Under the pieces are notes generated by a model. The model was not told the origin of the DNA. It saw nothing but the letters and a program-made list of their open reading frames with translations, and ran no database searches. A stretch of DNA of 64,000 nucleotides from Phlebopus portentosus (lineage: Eukaryota; Basidiomycota; Agaricomycetes; Boletales; Boletinellaceae), in the NCBI GenBank assembly GCA_037892935.1, contig JAYXKI010000011.1, forward strand, positions 124,001 to 188,000, in the 5' to 3' direction. Of this stretch, positions 47,810-59,842 are shown one piece after another. The stretch's first letter is position 1. Each line of letters starts with the position of its first letter. A program made the translations under genes and the position numbers.

Positions 47810-49838
47810 TTACAAATCAACAATTGGGTACTTCGTCTGCCCAGGGTGAATCACAATCGAGCGCTCAACACTGAAGTGTTGAATATCAAATCGCCCATAT
47901 CCAGTTGCACCGCTTCGGAAGAAAGACGTCAGCAGGTCAAGCTTTACGGAATTTCAAAAGGGACTTTTGGTTGATTGGGAAGAGTGTAAAATTTCCTTTA
48001 CTTACCCGAGTCCGGCGTGTCCGATTTGTGCCTCAGTATGGAAGGTAGTTCCGTTGACCGAGACCATACCTAGAACCAAATCAAGCAGGAGATTATTGAA
48101 TGCTACGGGAATGCGTTATTGAGACAGAAACTAGAATCGAACGTACCTGCACGGATACGCGACGAGACATCCAAAGCACGGTTGATGTCTCGTGTCCATA
48201 AGGAGGCGGTCAAAGAATAATCCGTCGCATTCGCCAGTTCAATCGCTTCGTCAATAGTGTCAACCGTGACAACGCCGATAACTACGGAATGAAACGACGC
48301 TTCAGTTTATAGAATTCTGGGATCGACTGAGCGCCACTTACGAGGTCCAAAACTCTCCCTATCAAAAGCCCTCATGCCAGGCTTGATTCCAGAAAGTATA
48401 TGCGGCTGCACAACCGCTCCATCCCTCTTCAAATCTCCCAACAAAACCTCCGCTCCTGCCTCCTTGGCCTCCTCAATCAAATTCAACACGCTCTCCGCAG
48501 CGCCTTCGTTGATCAACGAGGAAATCTTCATGCTAGAGTCGGAGTTTATATCCCCCGCGCGAATGCTCGCAAAGTACTTCTGAAGCGCCGGAAGAAGCGT
48601 AGATGCTGCCCCGCGTTGGACGATAACCCGTTCGGTTGACATGCAAATTTGCCCGGATCCAAGGAGTGCACCGTATGTGATCGAACGAGCGGCTGCGTCT
48701 GTGTCTGCGTCGTCGAGCACCTTTAAAAATTTGTGAGAATGAGTTCAATAAAACCCGCCTCACAAAAAAAGGGAAGCACGTACAACTGCCGGAGCCTTTC
48801 CTCCCAATTCAAATACACACGGCTTGAGGTACTTGGCTGCTTCTCCTGCGATGATTCTTCCTACCCTGTCACTTCCGGTGAACTACCAATACAATATTAA
48901 TAAGGGGAAGAAGAGTTGGAAAAGTTACATGTACGCACATTGACATGCCTAATAGTTGGATTCCCAATCAATTCAGAAATGAGAGTCGGCGATGCCTCTC
49001 TGGACATCGAAATGAAGTTCAATACACCCGGAGGTATACCCGCCTGTAAGGAGGGAGGGAAAAATAAGTACAATAATAGTGATTGAAACAGAACGAAACG
49101 GTTACCTCATGCATCAACTCGACAACGATTTCCTGGCACCACGGGCTATACTCCGACGACTTCAGTACAACAGTATTGCCGCATATGAGTGGCACCGCAA
49201 TAGCTCTAATGCTAAGTGTTATCGGGGCATTCCAGGGGGCGATAGAAAGACTGATATACCGATTAAAGAAACGACGCAATTATTCAGCACGGAAACAATG
49301 AGCGCATAAATAGTTATCTGTATTTACATTGCTCCATATGCTCTCCTTTGGACGATAACATGTCCTCCCGGAGCATTAGAAGATGGGAAGCTTGTACCTT
49401 TCACCTGACTAGCCAGCGAGGCCGACTCGAGAAGATTGGCATGTCCTCCCCTTGTGTTGATCATGACGAGCTCTTTCGAGGCTGCAGTTTCATCCCGCAG
49501 GGCTTTCGTAATCTTGTCCTTATACTTGTCAGTTTGGATGAGCTCAGCCGCCTTGATTAGTATGGCACGCTTCTGAACAGCAGGAGTGCGTTCCCATGCG
49601 TCGAACGCTTTCCCAGCTGCTTCGGTAGCATCCTGTATTGAGATGGAACGAAATCATTACATATTGAATCGGAGGGATATGAGGGGCATTGGGTGCAGAC
49701 CTTGCAATCTTGTGAGGTCGCCGATGCTGACGTTATCACCACATCCTTGGTCAAAGGATTGCGCACTTCGAAAATGCCTCCGTCGCTTGCCAGCCTTCGC
49801 TTGCCATTTATCCACAGAGGGACAATTTCAGGAGCCAT
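47810..49838 (-). CDS. Aldehyde dehydrogenase, NAD(P)-dependent (vanillin/salicylaldehyde dehydrogenase type)
   Basis: Oxidises aldehydes to acids; the short form resembles fungal aromatic-aldehyde dehydrogenases. Exons give [20 protein letters not shown] (start), [40 protein letters not shown] (co-factor loop with Pro-Trp-Asn), [20 protein letters not shown] (Lys-Ser-Ser-Glu), [32 protein letters not shown], the catalytic Glu in [18 protein letters not shown], the catalytic Cys in [61 protein letters not shown] and a C-terminus near [12 protein letters not shown]. Eight or so introns are required. The motif set is complete, so it should be active. Substrate is a guess from overall resemblance. 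It lies next to the tRNA gene. Confidence 0.9.
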
Positions 49839-50095
49839 GGGAGACAGGACGTGAAGTCTGGAGCACAGAGCTCAAAACATCTCATGCTTTTATCCTTATC
49901 CCAAGGACTTCATGCCGGCACTCGTCGGAATCTAAGGACGCAATATGATCTTGGCTCATGGGAATTCCATCCCTGCAAAACTTTTCTATAGTAAGATACA
50001 TTTTCAGGAACGAGTTGTGTAGGTGGGAGCGAAGACGGCACTGGACGGACGGCGTCACACGCCTAAAAAAAAAAAACCTCCTATACGCGCGGTAT
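49839..50095. other. Intergenic region with Pol III terminator
   Basis: This region contains the aldehyde dehydrogenase promoter and, near its downstream end, the poly-A/T run that ends the neighbouring tRNA transcript. Confidence 0.4.
50065..50076 (-). terminator. Pol III terminator of the tRNA
   Basis: Twelve consecutive A on the plus strand, so twelve T on the minus strand, begin about 20 bases beyond the 3' end of the minus-strand tRNA. Four or more T is the RNA polymerase III stop signal. Confidence 0.75.
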
Positions 50096-50180
50096 GAACC
50101 CGACCCGGATCGAACGGATGACCTTGAGGAAACTCCATCTGATGCTGGAATCTCACGCTCTACCACTGAGCTACGGGTCC
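50096..50180 (-). tRNA. tRNA, probably Trp (CCA), with a short intron
   Basis: The minus strand folds as a tRNA: acceptor arm GGACCCG/CGGGTTC, D-arm GCTC/GAGC with the AGTGGTA loop, and T-arm ATCCG-TTCGATC-CGGGT. The anticodon arm begins TGAGA with TT-CCA-G, so U33 precedes a CCA anticodon (Trp). About 14 nt after the G37 position do not fit the cloverleaf and pair back (TGG with CCA), as pre-tRNA introns do. The intron-free length is 71. One pair of the anticodon stem (A31-C39) mismatches, and TCC (Gly) cannot be fully excluded. A long T run follows. Confidence 0.7.
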
Positions 50181-50426
50181 ACCATATAGATTGATGACTC
50201 AGTCGGTATAGGACCCGAGATTGTGGCGGGGAGTACGATCATGTGATGTACCAAAAATAAGACACTTGCCGCACCTGTACGGTGTACGTCACTCGTTGAT
50301 CGCGCAGTGGATCCAGGTACGTCGCCTCCTGCTGCGCCATCCCATCCTACACTAGGCTGCTCCGTTTCTCCTATCCTTTTACCACCACCATCCCTCTCAT
50401 TTCGTAACAAAGCAATCTGCTAAACA
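50181..50426. other. Intergenic region upstream of PMP3
   Basis: About 250 bases between the tRNA 5' end and the PMP3 start; it should hold the PMP3 promoter. No TATA box was found. Confidence 0.35.
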
Positions 50427-50951
50427 ATGGTCAAAGGCAGCGACGTCCTCCTCATTCTCGTACGTCGCCAATCACATTCTTAGCGAAACACGCTGAAAGG
50501 ACATGTTATCAACAGGTTGCTATCCTATTTCCGCCCGCAGCGGCAGCATTCATCACTGGTTGCAGTTGTGATTTGCTCATCAACGTCCTCCTGACAATGT
50601 ATGTCGTTTTATCATCTGCTATTTCGTCTACTGGCATTATGACTAACCCTCGTTGAATAGCTTTGGGTACATACCTGGGCACCTCGTACGCACCTATTTT
50701 GCTTTGGCTGTCCTCTGCTTACTCACTAGCTTTCATCTTCCAGCACGCTTTCTGGCTCATTTACAAGAAGATGAAGGCGGAAGAGATGTACGGCATGGGC
50801 GGGTACCGCTGTGAGTTCTGGTGCTCGACCGTTACAACGGCACTTTCTCATATCCTTTCCCACTTTAGATGTCGGAAACGGAGGCTTCGAACCCAGGTAC
50901 ACGACACAAGCAGGAGGACAGGCTCCAATCAACTATGGCACCGTTCACTAG
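50427..50951 (+). CDS. PMP3: Plasma membrane proteolipid 3 (PMP3 / UPF0057)
   Basis: Small hydrophobic stress-related membrane protein that affects membrane potential and ion balance in yeast. Five exons (50427-50459, 50516-50598, 50661-50685, 50744-50810, 50869-50951) join to 96 residues: MVKGSDVLLILVAILFPPAA, AAFITGCSCDLLINVLLTIF, GYIPGHLHAFWLIYKKMKAE, then a Gly/Tyr-rich tail ending NYGTVH. The two helices and the GYIPGHLHAFWLI signature are diagnostic. The tail is about 40 residues longer than yeast Pmp3, as in many other fungi. One exon is only 25 nt long. Confidence 0.93.
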
Positions 50952-51334
50952 ATGATGGTACCTTGGAGCAGGCTTATAGAGCGTATACGACTTTCGAACT
51001 ATCCCCTCGTTGCTGTATTATCTTGTCTATACCGTCCATCTGATGACGTATTCGATCCGCTTTGATGTATTATTACCTACGGGAATATACATAGGGTTTT
51101 GTATTGTTGTCTGGCACCTCCATACCACACGGATTTATCTGAACGAGAAAGGAAATATTCAATCTCGATCATGTTTCCCAGAATCAGAAATTCGAAATTT
51201 ATCCCTTCCACGTGATGTCATCCTCTAGAATTCTTGACATACGTATTTATTAACCTTTACACGTACTACTATGAACTTTTGAGCTTTCAAACAAGACGAG
51301 TGCTACTCTACCAACACCTGCAAGACGCCGTGGA
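50952..51334. other. Intergenic region between PMP3 and the DUF202 gene
   Basis: About 380 bases with no recognised gene. Frames overlap from 51010 but encode no domain. Promoter of the DUF202 gene should be here. Confidence 0.35.
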
Positions 51335-52112
51335 ATGGAGCAAGTGAACAAACTCGGAGACAGCACTGAAGGAAATAAGCTTGATTCCAGACCGTTTTAC
51401 CCATTTTCTGTAACCCCTAGGAGGCGAAAGCCTTCGCATCGGTACAGGTTCGTCTAAGTCTTACCATTTCCTCACAGGATCTTCTTTACGCTGACAACTG
51501 CGTTATACTTCTGCTTGTGAATTCAGAGGGCACCGAGCAGGCTCGTTCACCCCAGACGACGTGAACGAACTCGTCGAGATCCGGGCGCGTCAACGAACGT
51601 TCAGCGGAGCCTACACGCGCACTGCACTCGGGAACCTAGGATACGCGATCACAGTCCTCAGGCTATTCGACAAGCGGTTCTATCATAGTACGTCTCGTTC
51701 CTTCGCTTTACAGAGCAAGAGCAACTCCGTTAACCCGGCGGTATTCCGTGACGATTTCAAACGCTCACCGTCAATATCAAATCAAACCTCACATATCCCC
51801 GTCCCCGGAATAGTCGGTTTGATATACACAGTCCTCGCCGCCCTCCTCTTCATCCTCTCCTTCTTCCGCTCCCGACACAGCAGACACGACTTCGCAGATC
51901 GCTATCTCCAAAACATCGACTCGGCAGGGGAACGCTACAAAGTCCCCATCATCAAGACACTCGGCCAGACGGGTAAACGGATATTCGGACGTCCGTTCGT
52001 CACTGCGGGTTGGATAGTGCTTGGCGTCTCCATTGTCGTGCTCGCGGTTGAGATCACGTTGCTCGTTCTTATCATCAGAATTGATGTTTGTAGGTTCTCG
52101 TTTCGGTCCTAG
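51335..52112 (+). CDS. DUF202 membrane protein
   Basis: Small membrane protein with a DUF202 domain, about 190 residues from three exons (51335-51447, 51527-51687, 51814-52112). The N-terminus is basic and polar (MEQVNKLGDSTEGNKL). It is followed by VEIRARQRTFSGAYTRTALG, the domain's Arg-Thr helix start, LGYAITVLRLFDKRFYH, IGLIYTVLAALLFILSFFRS with HSRHDFADRYL, and a last hydrophobic helix AGWIVLGVSIVVLAVEITLL. Three transmembrane helices fit the family. In yeasts DUF202 also occurs in the VTC/SPX proteins of vacuoles; this is a stand-alone version whose role is unknown. The 5' exon is inferred from frame and splice sites. Confidence 0.8.
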
Positions 52113-52673
52113 TTGTGGAGATATGAATTGATATTGTCGTCAGAGTCGTGTATTTCACGGTTTAGGAATATACCACAATGTACGTCGCATTGGCGAATTT
52201 CAAGTCGCATTTTATCGCTTGAACCGGATCTCCCTACCTTACAAAGTCTATTGAGACGCGAAGTGAATAACGCGCATCCTCCGTGGTCGCAAAAAACGTA
52301 TGTATTGTAGGCGAAACTCATCCGAAAGGAGGGGAAGATATAATGCACAACTGTGATCCTTTATTCCAGACATTGATATCCATAACATATGTATGTATGT
52401 AAAACAAAAAGGAAAGGAAAGCAACAGACGATTCCGCGTGAGGTCAAAATATAGATAGTTTAGTTATACAACAAATAACAGCACATGCAAGGTGGGGGAT
52501 AACATACATTGAGTAATGCTACATAGCTTAATGCAAGATAAATTGATGATATTCCTTTAGAAGAAACGAGAAACCATGGGACGAAAACAAGAGAAAAAGT
52601 GAAGAGTGGTTGTGAATATAGACCGAAATATCCCTCCGAGAAAAGAATAGACAAGACGTTTGGAATCCCCCTT
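52113..52673. other. Convergent intergenic region
   Basis: About 560 bases between the DUF202 stop and the coiled-coil gene stop; nothing recognisable. Confidence 0.4.
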
Positions 52674-55600
52674 TCAGAACAGAAGACTGCCATCCTTGAT
52701 CTTATTTAAGGCGCTCGCAACGTCGTTCGCAGCTTTTTCTACCGCGGCTTTATGGCCATCAGGCACCCTCGAGAGAACTCCGTTTACGAAACGATCACTG
52801 TGATAACGCCTCAGCAACTGTTTGGCCAGGTCCCGGACAGACAAATTCAAATGCTTCAACAGAGTAGGGTGCGTTACGAAAGCCGTGACCTGCGCTTCCT
52901 CTATCACCGAATCCCCTTCCTTTCTGAAGTGTACATCGCCAGTCGGCTGCTTCAGGAGAGGCCAAGGTATTGAGTGGAAAAAGAGAACAGGCTTCTCCGA
53001 CAGTTCATTCCATTCGCGATCGTATGTGGTCCATCTTTCAACCACCTGCGCCGTCGCGTCACCAGCAGCTCGAGCCGCACGCTCCCGTTCTTCATGCAGC
53101 TTCTGCTGTTCAAATCGACGCTGCTGCTCCCGAATATACTCCTCCTGTCTACGCCTCACTTCCTCCTCCGACGAGGGTATGCTGCCCGAAGTCGGACCCG
53201 TCCGTGGACCAGCAGAACTCGGCGAGGTGCCCGACGCGCCGTATGTACGAGCACCACCATACGTTTCTGCCTTCGGAACGGCTCTGGGTTTACGACTTTC
53301 ACCCGTCGCCGTTCGGCTACTAGTGGAACTACCTGTACTAGCAGCCGTAGGCCGGGTGCTCGCCGAGCTGGCGGAACTAGCAGTTGAGGCATGCGAATAA
53401 TGCGAATAGTCTGTGGGGGCAGCAGACGAAGCAGAAGCAGAACTCGCAGATGATCTTTGACTTGCACTGGAATGCACGCTGCTCGCACTCGACGTTGCGC
53501 GTCCTGAGGGAAAAGCACCGAATGCAGCTGAATAAGATGACGAAGCGGCCGGGAAAGAAGACGAATATGAGCTCGTAGACCCAGTTCTCTGAGGTCCGCG
53601 TTTACGTGCTTCCTCCGTTTGCTTGCGCTGCTCGTAGAAACGAAGGAGCTCCTCTTGTTCCTTGATCTCTTCAGCCGTAAGTCGATCCTGTTCTTCCCTG
53701 CGACGTCGCTCCATCTCCTCGGCCTTCAATCGGAATTGTCGTTGGCGATCATCTTCCTGCATGAGACGCTCTCGTTCCTTCTCCCTCATCTCACGTTCAA
53801 TCTCCTCCCTCTCTCTCATCTCGCGTAAGTGTGCTTCCTTCTGCTCCTCCCGCTCCCTCTCTTGCGTAAGCTTCCTCATCACGCGTTCCTCATTACGTTT
53901 CCTATCTTCGTCTTCTCTTTGACGACGCAATATCAGCTCCTTCTCCTTCTGCATCTGCTCTCCATTCTTCTCCGAGCATCTTCTTCCTCCCGGCGTGCAA
54001 GCTCTTCTTCACGAGCCTGAAGCTCTCTTCGCTGACGTGCAAGAGCCTCCTCCTTAGCACGAAGCTCATCCTCCTTCTTACGGCGTGCTAGCTCTTCCTC
54101 TCGCCGATGTATCTGCCACTCCTTCTGCTTCAATGCCTCCTCCTCTGCGCGCAGTTGCTCTTCCTTCCGGCGTTGCTCTGCGTGTCTCTCCTCCTCCTCC
54201 CTTCTCTTCTCTTCTCTCCTCTGCTGTTCCTCTGCGAGCTCTTGAGTCTTGCGCTTGAGTTCCTCAACTTTCATGTTGAGTTCCTCGATCCTACGGCGCT
54301 GCGCGCTGACTTCACGCTCTCTTTCCTCCTCAAGTAGTTTCTGCTGCTGCTCTAGCGTCGCTTCCTTCTTCTTCAGAATCTCCAATTGCCTTGTCCGCTC
54401 GGCAATCTCATCCTCCTGTCGACGTCGTTTCCATTCCTCCATCTCTCGCTTATGCCTACTTAGCTCCTCTTCTTTCGCCGCGAGATCGTGTTCCAAGGAC
54501 CTCCGCCGATCTGCCTCTCGTTGGCGCTGCTGCACGAGTATGCTCTTCTGTTCCTCAAATGCAGCGTCTCGAGCTAGCTTCGCAGCTTCCAACTCCTCGC
54601 GAAGTGCACGATTCTCCTTCTCCTGCTCAGCGCGCTGTTCTTGCAGAACTTGTTCACGTTTCTGGCGTTCCTGCTCGGTGGCGTCGTCGCCGTTCTTACG
54701 TGACCCCACCGTGAGCTCGGCTTCGCGCTTCCTATGCAAGATATCGCGCTGTCGGAGCTCTTCAGCCTCCCGTTCGAGAGCTTCCTCGCGCTCCTTCTGC
54801 TTCCGATCCGCCTCGAGATCTCGTTCCCGTTGTCTCGCCAGTCGTTCAGACAATGCCGAAGTAGAAGGCGAGCCGCGCATTCGCTCGTTGAAGGACCCTG
54901 AGGCAGACGATCCAAATGACAGCTCTGCCTCAGGAAGATCACCTGAAGTTAGAGACTTTGCACTTGCGCGTGAGTAAGATTTACTCGCTTTCCTTATTTC
55001 GGATGGCGGGCTAGGATCTATAATCTCCGTGGGTTGGCGTGATAGACTTGACCCACCGATTGATATAGGTAGGGGAGGAGGCGATGATGTCCTTGGGGGA
55101 AGAGGGGACCGACGGTTAATAGAAGTAGGCAGCGGCGAAGATATTGGTGGCGAAGGCGCAGACACGTATGAGTCTGAAGCGGGAATAGGTGACCGTCTGG
55201 CTACGCTTAAACCGGGCGTATTGACAGGTAGCGAAGCCTTCGGAATCGGCGAGGGCTGAGTGAAACTCTGGGAATGCGACTGCGATGGTCTTCGGGCGGG
55301 AGAACCTGTACTTGTATCGCTATCGTTGCGCTTGCGAGACAAATGGACACTCGCCGTCGGTGAGGTGGTCGGAGTAGCCCAGCCTGTATTCCGAGTTGAA
55401 CTCACAGTTACATGCTCGTTTGAAAGCACAGGCACACTGCTCCTGCTTTCTGGTGGCCTCCAAATCTGCGGGCGAGCCTCGGTCTGCCGTTGCTGAGAGA
55501 AGGCAGCCGCGGAAGAAGCTCCAAATGAGGTAGATGGCATTCCTTGAGTAGGTGGCGAGGCGCTTGTTCCAGGAGCACCCCTAGATATCCCACTTGCCTG

Positions 55601-56883
55601 TTGCGCACGGATATTCTGGTAGCCAGAACGAGATTGCATTTCCTGAATACTCTCTTCTCGAAGTGAGGAATCGATGAAGGAAGGTCGTCGATTAAGGGGC
55701 GTTTGGCGAATATCTCTCGACTAGGCTTCCACAGTCTGTGGTCAGTATCGCTGTTCTTAGACGTCTCTTTATGCGGCTGTCTAAGTGGCGTCGTGGTGGC
55801 TGAGGAATATGGATTTGACATCACGGGAGGAGTTCTTCCGGCCGTTCTGCTTCGGCCACGCGTACTTGGCTGATGGGCCCCAGCACCTCCGCGCACGATA
55901 TCGACCGGTGCGGTCCTGACGAAATTATGTTCTGCAGAATACATAAAGTCGCCGACTATGGAAATGCCATCTTCAGAATCATCACTTTCGCCTTCCGATT
56001 CACTCTTCTCTCCCTCTCGCTCATCTGTATCACGGCCATCTTCCTCGTCACCACTACTAGAGTCGGATTCGGGCATTTCATCAGGTTCCTCATGAATACC
56101 AAATGATGAAGGAAACTCATCCCCCCAGGGTGCGTAACGAGCACTTCTAGACGACTGCTGCTGCTGAGAGGGCTGAGACCGCTTTGAGAAGAGATCATCC
56201 GTTAAGTTGGGTTTAGGCTGAGAGACAACTCCGCTCCCTCTCCTATCTCGAGTCACGCTGGAAGCTTGAGAAGTATTCGACTTCTGTGATGAAATCGGAC
56301 GGGCAGGAGGCACCGGCCATCTTGCAGTCTGCAGGGACGTGGATGATTGCGGTTTCTTCTCATTGCTGCTTACATTCGTCGATTCTAATCGCTGCGCCTG
56401 GAATCGCTTTAGCAGCTCCTCTTGCTCTTGTATAAGTTGAGTTGCCTCGTTAGGATCCATTGGGCCACCCATACTAAGCTTCCTTATCCCGCGTTCGTGC
56501 TCGATAAGTGCAAGCGCCTCCTCATCGAGAACGTGCTGGACCTTCTGCTTCTGTTGTTCATAATAACGGTCGAGTTGTGCCTTCGCTGCTTGATATGCGG
56601 CATCTGGCAGTCCCCCGGCAGAAGCGCCGGTACGAGAGTACTTTGCGGCAAGAGAGGCGGCCTGTGCTCGATACTTAGCCTCGACCCCTTCCAAGAGCTC
56701 TCTGCGTCTCTGGTCCTGTTGGAGCTTCAACTCTGTACGGAAGGGCCCTAGCCACTCTTCCTCACCGTCCGAAACCGGGTCATTAGAGGACACATGCGAT
56801 GAAGTAGACGTGGTGCGCGAGATCGGATTCGAGCTCGGACCTGCACCGGAAGTGGACGGCATCTGGGCCATTGTTGCTGCCAT
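52674..56883 (-). CDS. Long coiled-coil protein with J-domain-like C-terminus
   Basis: Read on the minus strand, three open frames join to one protein of about 1,350 residues. The N-terminus (from 56883) has a Ser-rich start, then RTELKLQQDQRRRELLEGVE and a short coiled coil, an acidic Ser/Asp/Glu segment, and a Pro/Ser-rich linker. An intron at about 55824-55721 restores the frame to SRDIRQTPLNRRPSFIDSSL. A long coiled coil (about 54950-53700) rich in Glu, Arg, Lys and Gln follows, then a Ser/Ala linker and a C-terminal domain with FHSIPWPLLKQPTGDV, VTAFVTHPTLLKHLNLSVRD and LLRRYHSDRFVNGVL. The last piece resembles the degenerate J-domain-like ends of fungal/NFKBIL1-type proteins (WHPDRF normally; here YHSDRF). 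Near 53933-54018 the frame slips by one base in Arg/Glu-rich sequence; I found no good intron. Function unknown. Confidence 0.65.
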
Positions 56884-59330
56884 AGGCCGAGTACCAGTAA
56901 ACGGAAGTCAGAACGGTATTGCACGAGCACGTGCCCTATGTTACAGTAGCACCTTCGGCGACGCGCAGGTTGAGAAATACAGCGCAGAAAAGACTCGCGT
57001 TACGTTCCCCAGCGTAACTGTCGCGCGACGTCAGTACACGCGGCCGCGTGCGTTCTCTAGCAGGACGATAAACTTCATACACACCTACAAATATAATACT
57101 CGCTCAACACGGTGTATAACTGTCGTGTGCAGTCCAAGATGCGGTAAGAGCACCCGCAAAGCAGGGGCTGTATATATATATCGCGGATAACAGCTCCGCC
57201 TGTTGAGCTCAGGGAGGGGAGTCGGCTTGGAACAACGAAAGGAGAAAAAGCCCAATGTTGGGGTGCAAGTTGAAAATAGCAAAGGATGGCCGTCAGACGA
57301 GCATGGGCGGACAGGCGACCAGGTCGTGGACGTCGTCGAGCAACCGGAGAGCGAACACCAGAGCTGCACTATCCCAGAGTATGTCCATTATGTAAATCCC
57401 GGTCCGGCTCAAGGACTTGCCGGATTCAGACGTGCACTTTCCGCAATTGGTAAGCATCACGGACGTATTTCTATAAGAAGGACCGATGAGAAATACAGTT
57501 GATCCCGCGTTCTCTGCCTAGAACCATGAAGACGGACACGCGTTGTGCAGCGTGTTTGCCCTCTTGCTCAATCCAGATGACGCCTTTTGCCTCCACTATC
57601 CCCACCTTCAACACCGGCTGTGTTCCATGACGTTCCAACTCACTCCTCGAACGTGCTTTACTTGCAGACTTTGAAGCCTCGTCACAATACAAACGTATTT
57701 CAGCCAGCGACATGGCGCACACTTAAACTCAATTCAGTCGCATTCATCATGTGTATGTCTGGATCCAAGCCTATCGATCAAAACTGGAGAGCTCTCCTCC
57801 GGCGGCGTATCCGGAACTATCGTGCTAGCCCACTTACGCACCCCATTTCCTTATCCTGAGGCTCTTACTTTTTCCCCACACTACGCAAAAGATTGCATCT
57901 TTTCTGATATCGAGCTGTGATCTGCTTGCCGCGTTGATCCTTTGTCTGTGGCTGCCCCGTGCTTCTTATTGCGTCTATCTAATATCTGTTGCTTCATGAG
58001 TTAATTACCTGGTTGTCGGGACCTGAATTGATTACTCTCTAAGGACGGAGGCATGTGGAGATGCAGGCATGAAGGAGGGTCACGCTCTCCGGAGAAACAG
58101 CCGCAGACGGTCAGGCACTTTCGGATGCTCCTATGCAGCTCACCTATGACGCCTCATATTATCGGTTCTTGACTTCAGATTCCACTTCCTTTGCTCATTT
58201 TACAGCTCTCGTCGTGTAATGACGACACAATTAACGAATCTAGATACCTAATGGGCACGAAGGTCGTCAAGTGCCATCTATTCACATTACATCTGGTTCG
58301 GTTCATTCGTCCGGTCCTGGTATCGCATGCCAATATGCAGCAACGTGATACACAATATAATGCTGAAGTCTCATTTTTTATGACGGTTCTCCGGCAGGAT
58401 CCTTCATCAAACTCTAATGGCTGTCGTGCAAACGGGATCTTGGCCACCTAAGATTAAGCATCCAAGATCAAGAAGAAACGTTTGATCCATGATCCATCGC
58501 TGAATAGTGAGTGCCTAACCCCACTGTCATGCCTTCTTACGTACTCCTTTCTTCTAACGCATTTCACCATACCGTGTTGCTTGTAATTGTCTATGAAATA
58601 TGCAGCCAATATTCTACAGGATAACATATGAGTTCAGTACCGACCTCATTCATGAACGGAGATACATGTATGCAACTAGGAGCTGTCGACTTTACCCGCC
58701 ATCACAAAAGAAAATCTGCATGAAGTTACACAAAAAGATATTCGTGTCCCTATTAAAGCGAGATTGCAAGCGGATTATAATGGGTAGACATACGATAATG
58801 TTCAGTGTCATTCTTATCTCATTTCATGTCTGCAGAGTTCCGTGATGCGCTGTTCATTTACTTCCGGTACTTTGCTCAGGGGGGAACTCTATATACACTC
58901 AATAGAGTGTCGATGCTGGTTCGTTTCTATCGACACTTTCAGCGTCCATTTTCTTGCGCTCGTGCGTCCAACCAGATTCTTTTAAAATGTGCGTTCAAGG
59001 CGCGCTCAAGTCGATCAGAAGAGGCTCGTGTCTCAAGCGACAGGCTTGGCACAATAGGAGTCGTCCAAAAAGCTCGCTAAGGGTTCGCTTCACTAAAGAT
59101 ACTCACGCCCGTCGAGTCATCTAAACATGTCTCAGTGAATATTCAGTGCTCCGTGAGATTACATACATCCTTAGCCGAAGCACTCGCATTATCGTCTTCT
59201 TTGCAATCCGAGCAGCGTTCTGATCGGATGTCAAACTTCTTATCATCCCTACAGAAAGATATAAAGAGGCACGAGGGGCGGACCGACGAATCTCCAGGAT
59301 AACTCATCCCAATTTGAACTAACAAATATC
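56884..59330. other. Long stretch without a recognised gene
   Basis: About 2.4 kb between the coiled-coil gene start and the first GFA gene. It should hold the promoter of the coiled-coil gene at its left end. A run of TA repeats (TATATATATATC, about 57170-57181) looks like a strong TATA element on the plus strand, but the frame that follows (57203-57502) has no domain I recognise. A minus-strand frame from 57722 is equally plausible. I see no GFA or other remnant here. Confidence 0.35.
59260..59265 (+). promoter_or_regulatory. TATA box of GFA gene 1
   Basis: TATAAA within AAAGATATAAAGAGG lies 66 bases upstream of the ATG at 59331. GFA gene 2 has the same AAAGATATAAAG block upstream. Confidence 0.6.
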
Positions 59331-59842
59331 ATGTCGTCCGACTCGTCTCAACAAACCTCGCGCTTTGGCAAATGGCCTGACGTCGCGATATGGCCTGAGG
59401 GTGCAGAGGTCAAGACGTTCAAAGGCGCATGCCATTGCGGAAAATTCAAGTTCGAGTTCAATCATCCGTCTCTCGATGTGCAGAAGCCCGTATCCTGCAA
59501 CTGCTCGTTCTGCACGAAAATTGGAGGGTTGATGGTGTACGTACCCTTCTCAGCGATACAGCGTTTATTCTGGTGGACTGGATAACTCATTCAATTATTT
59601 TCTATGTCAGTTTCGGAAAAGAGAAGGTACGATTTGACGAGACCTCCGCAAGCCGGGACGAACTCTCGGCGTTCAAAGCCAAGTTTCTACCCTCTGCGCA
59701 TCATTTCTGCCCGGGCTGCGGAAACTACTTGTTCTGGGAGGGAATGGGCATGGTCGGTGTTAATGCACGCATGTTCGAGGGTATCGAGGTGGACAAGCTT
59801 AGCGTGATCCCTATCGATGGACGGAGCATTGGTGCGTCTTAG
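59331..59842 (+). CDS. GFA-domain zinc protein (CENP-V/GFA fold), array copy 1
   Basis: Small protein of the GFA family (glutathione-dependent formaldehyde-activating enzyme-like, CENP-V fold) that binds zinc through Cys clusters; most fungal members have no known substrate. Exons 59331-59536 and 59611-59842 give 145 residues. The protein starts MSSDSSQQTSRFGKWPDVAI, then EVKTFKGACHCGKFKFEFNH (first Cys-His-Cys site), VSCNCSFCTKIGG (second), DETSASRDELSAFKAKF, and AHHFCPGCGNYLFW (third), ending LSVIPIDGRSIGAS. All expected zinc-binding Cys residues are present. Intron position matches copy 2 exactly (a GTACGT donor after a Val codon's second base). It is the first of a tandem array. Confidence 0.9.

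Noticed and set aside
54249..54977. 242-codon Ser/Arg-rich plus-strand frame
   Set aside because: It is antisense to the Glu/Arg-rich coiled coil, a usual artefact of such codons.
57203..57502. 99-codon plus-strand frame after the TATA-like run
   Set aside because: Polar and without a domain; kept only as part of an unexplained region, not called as a gene.
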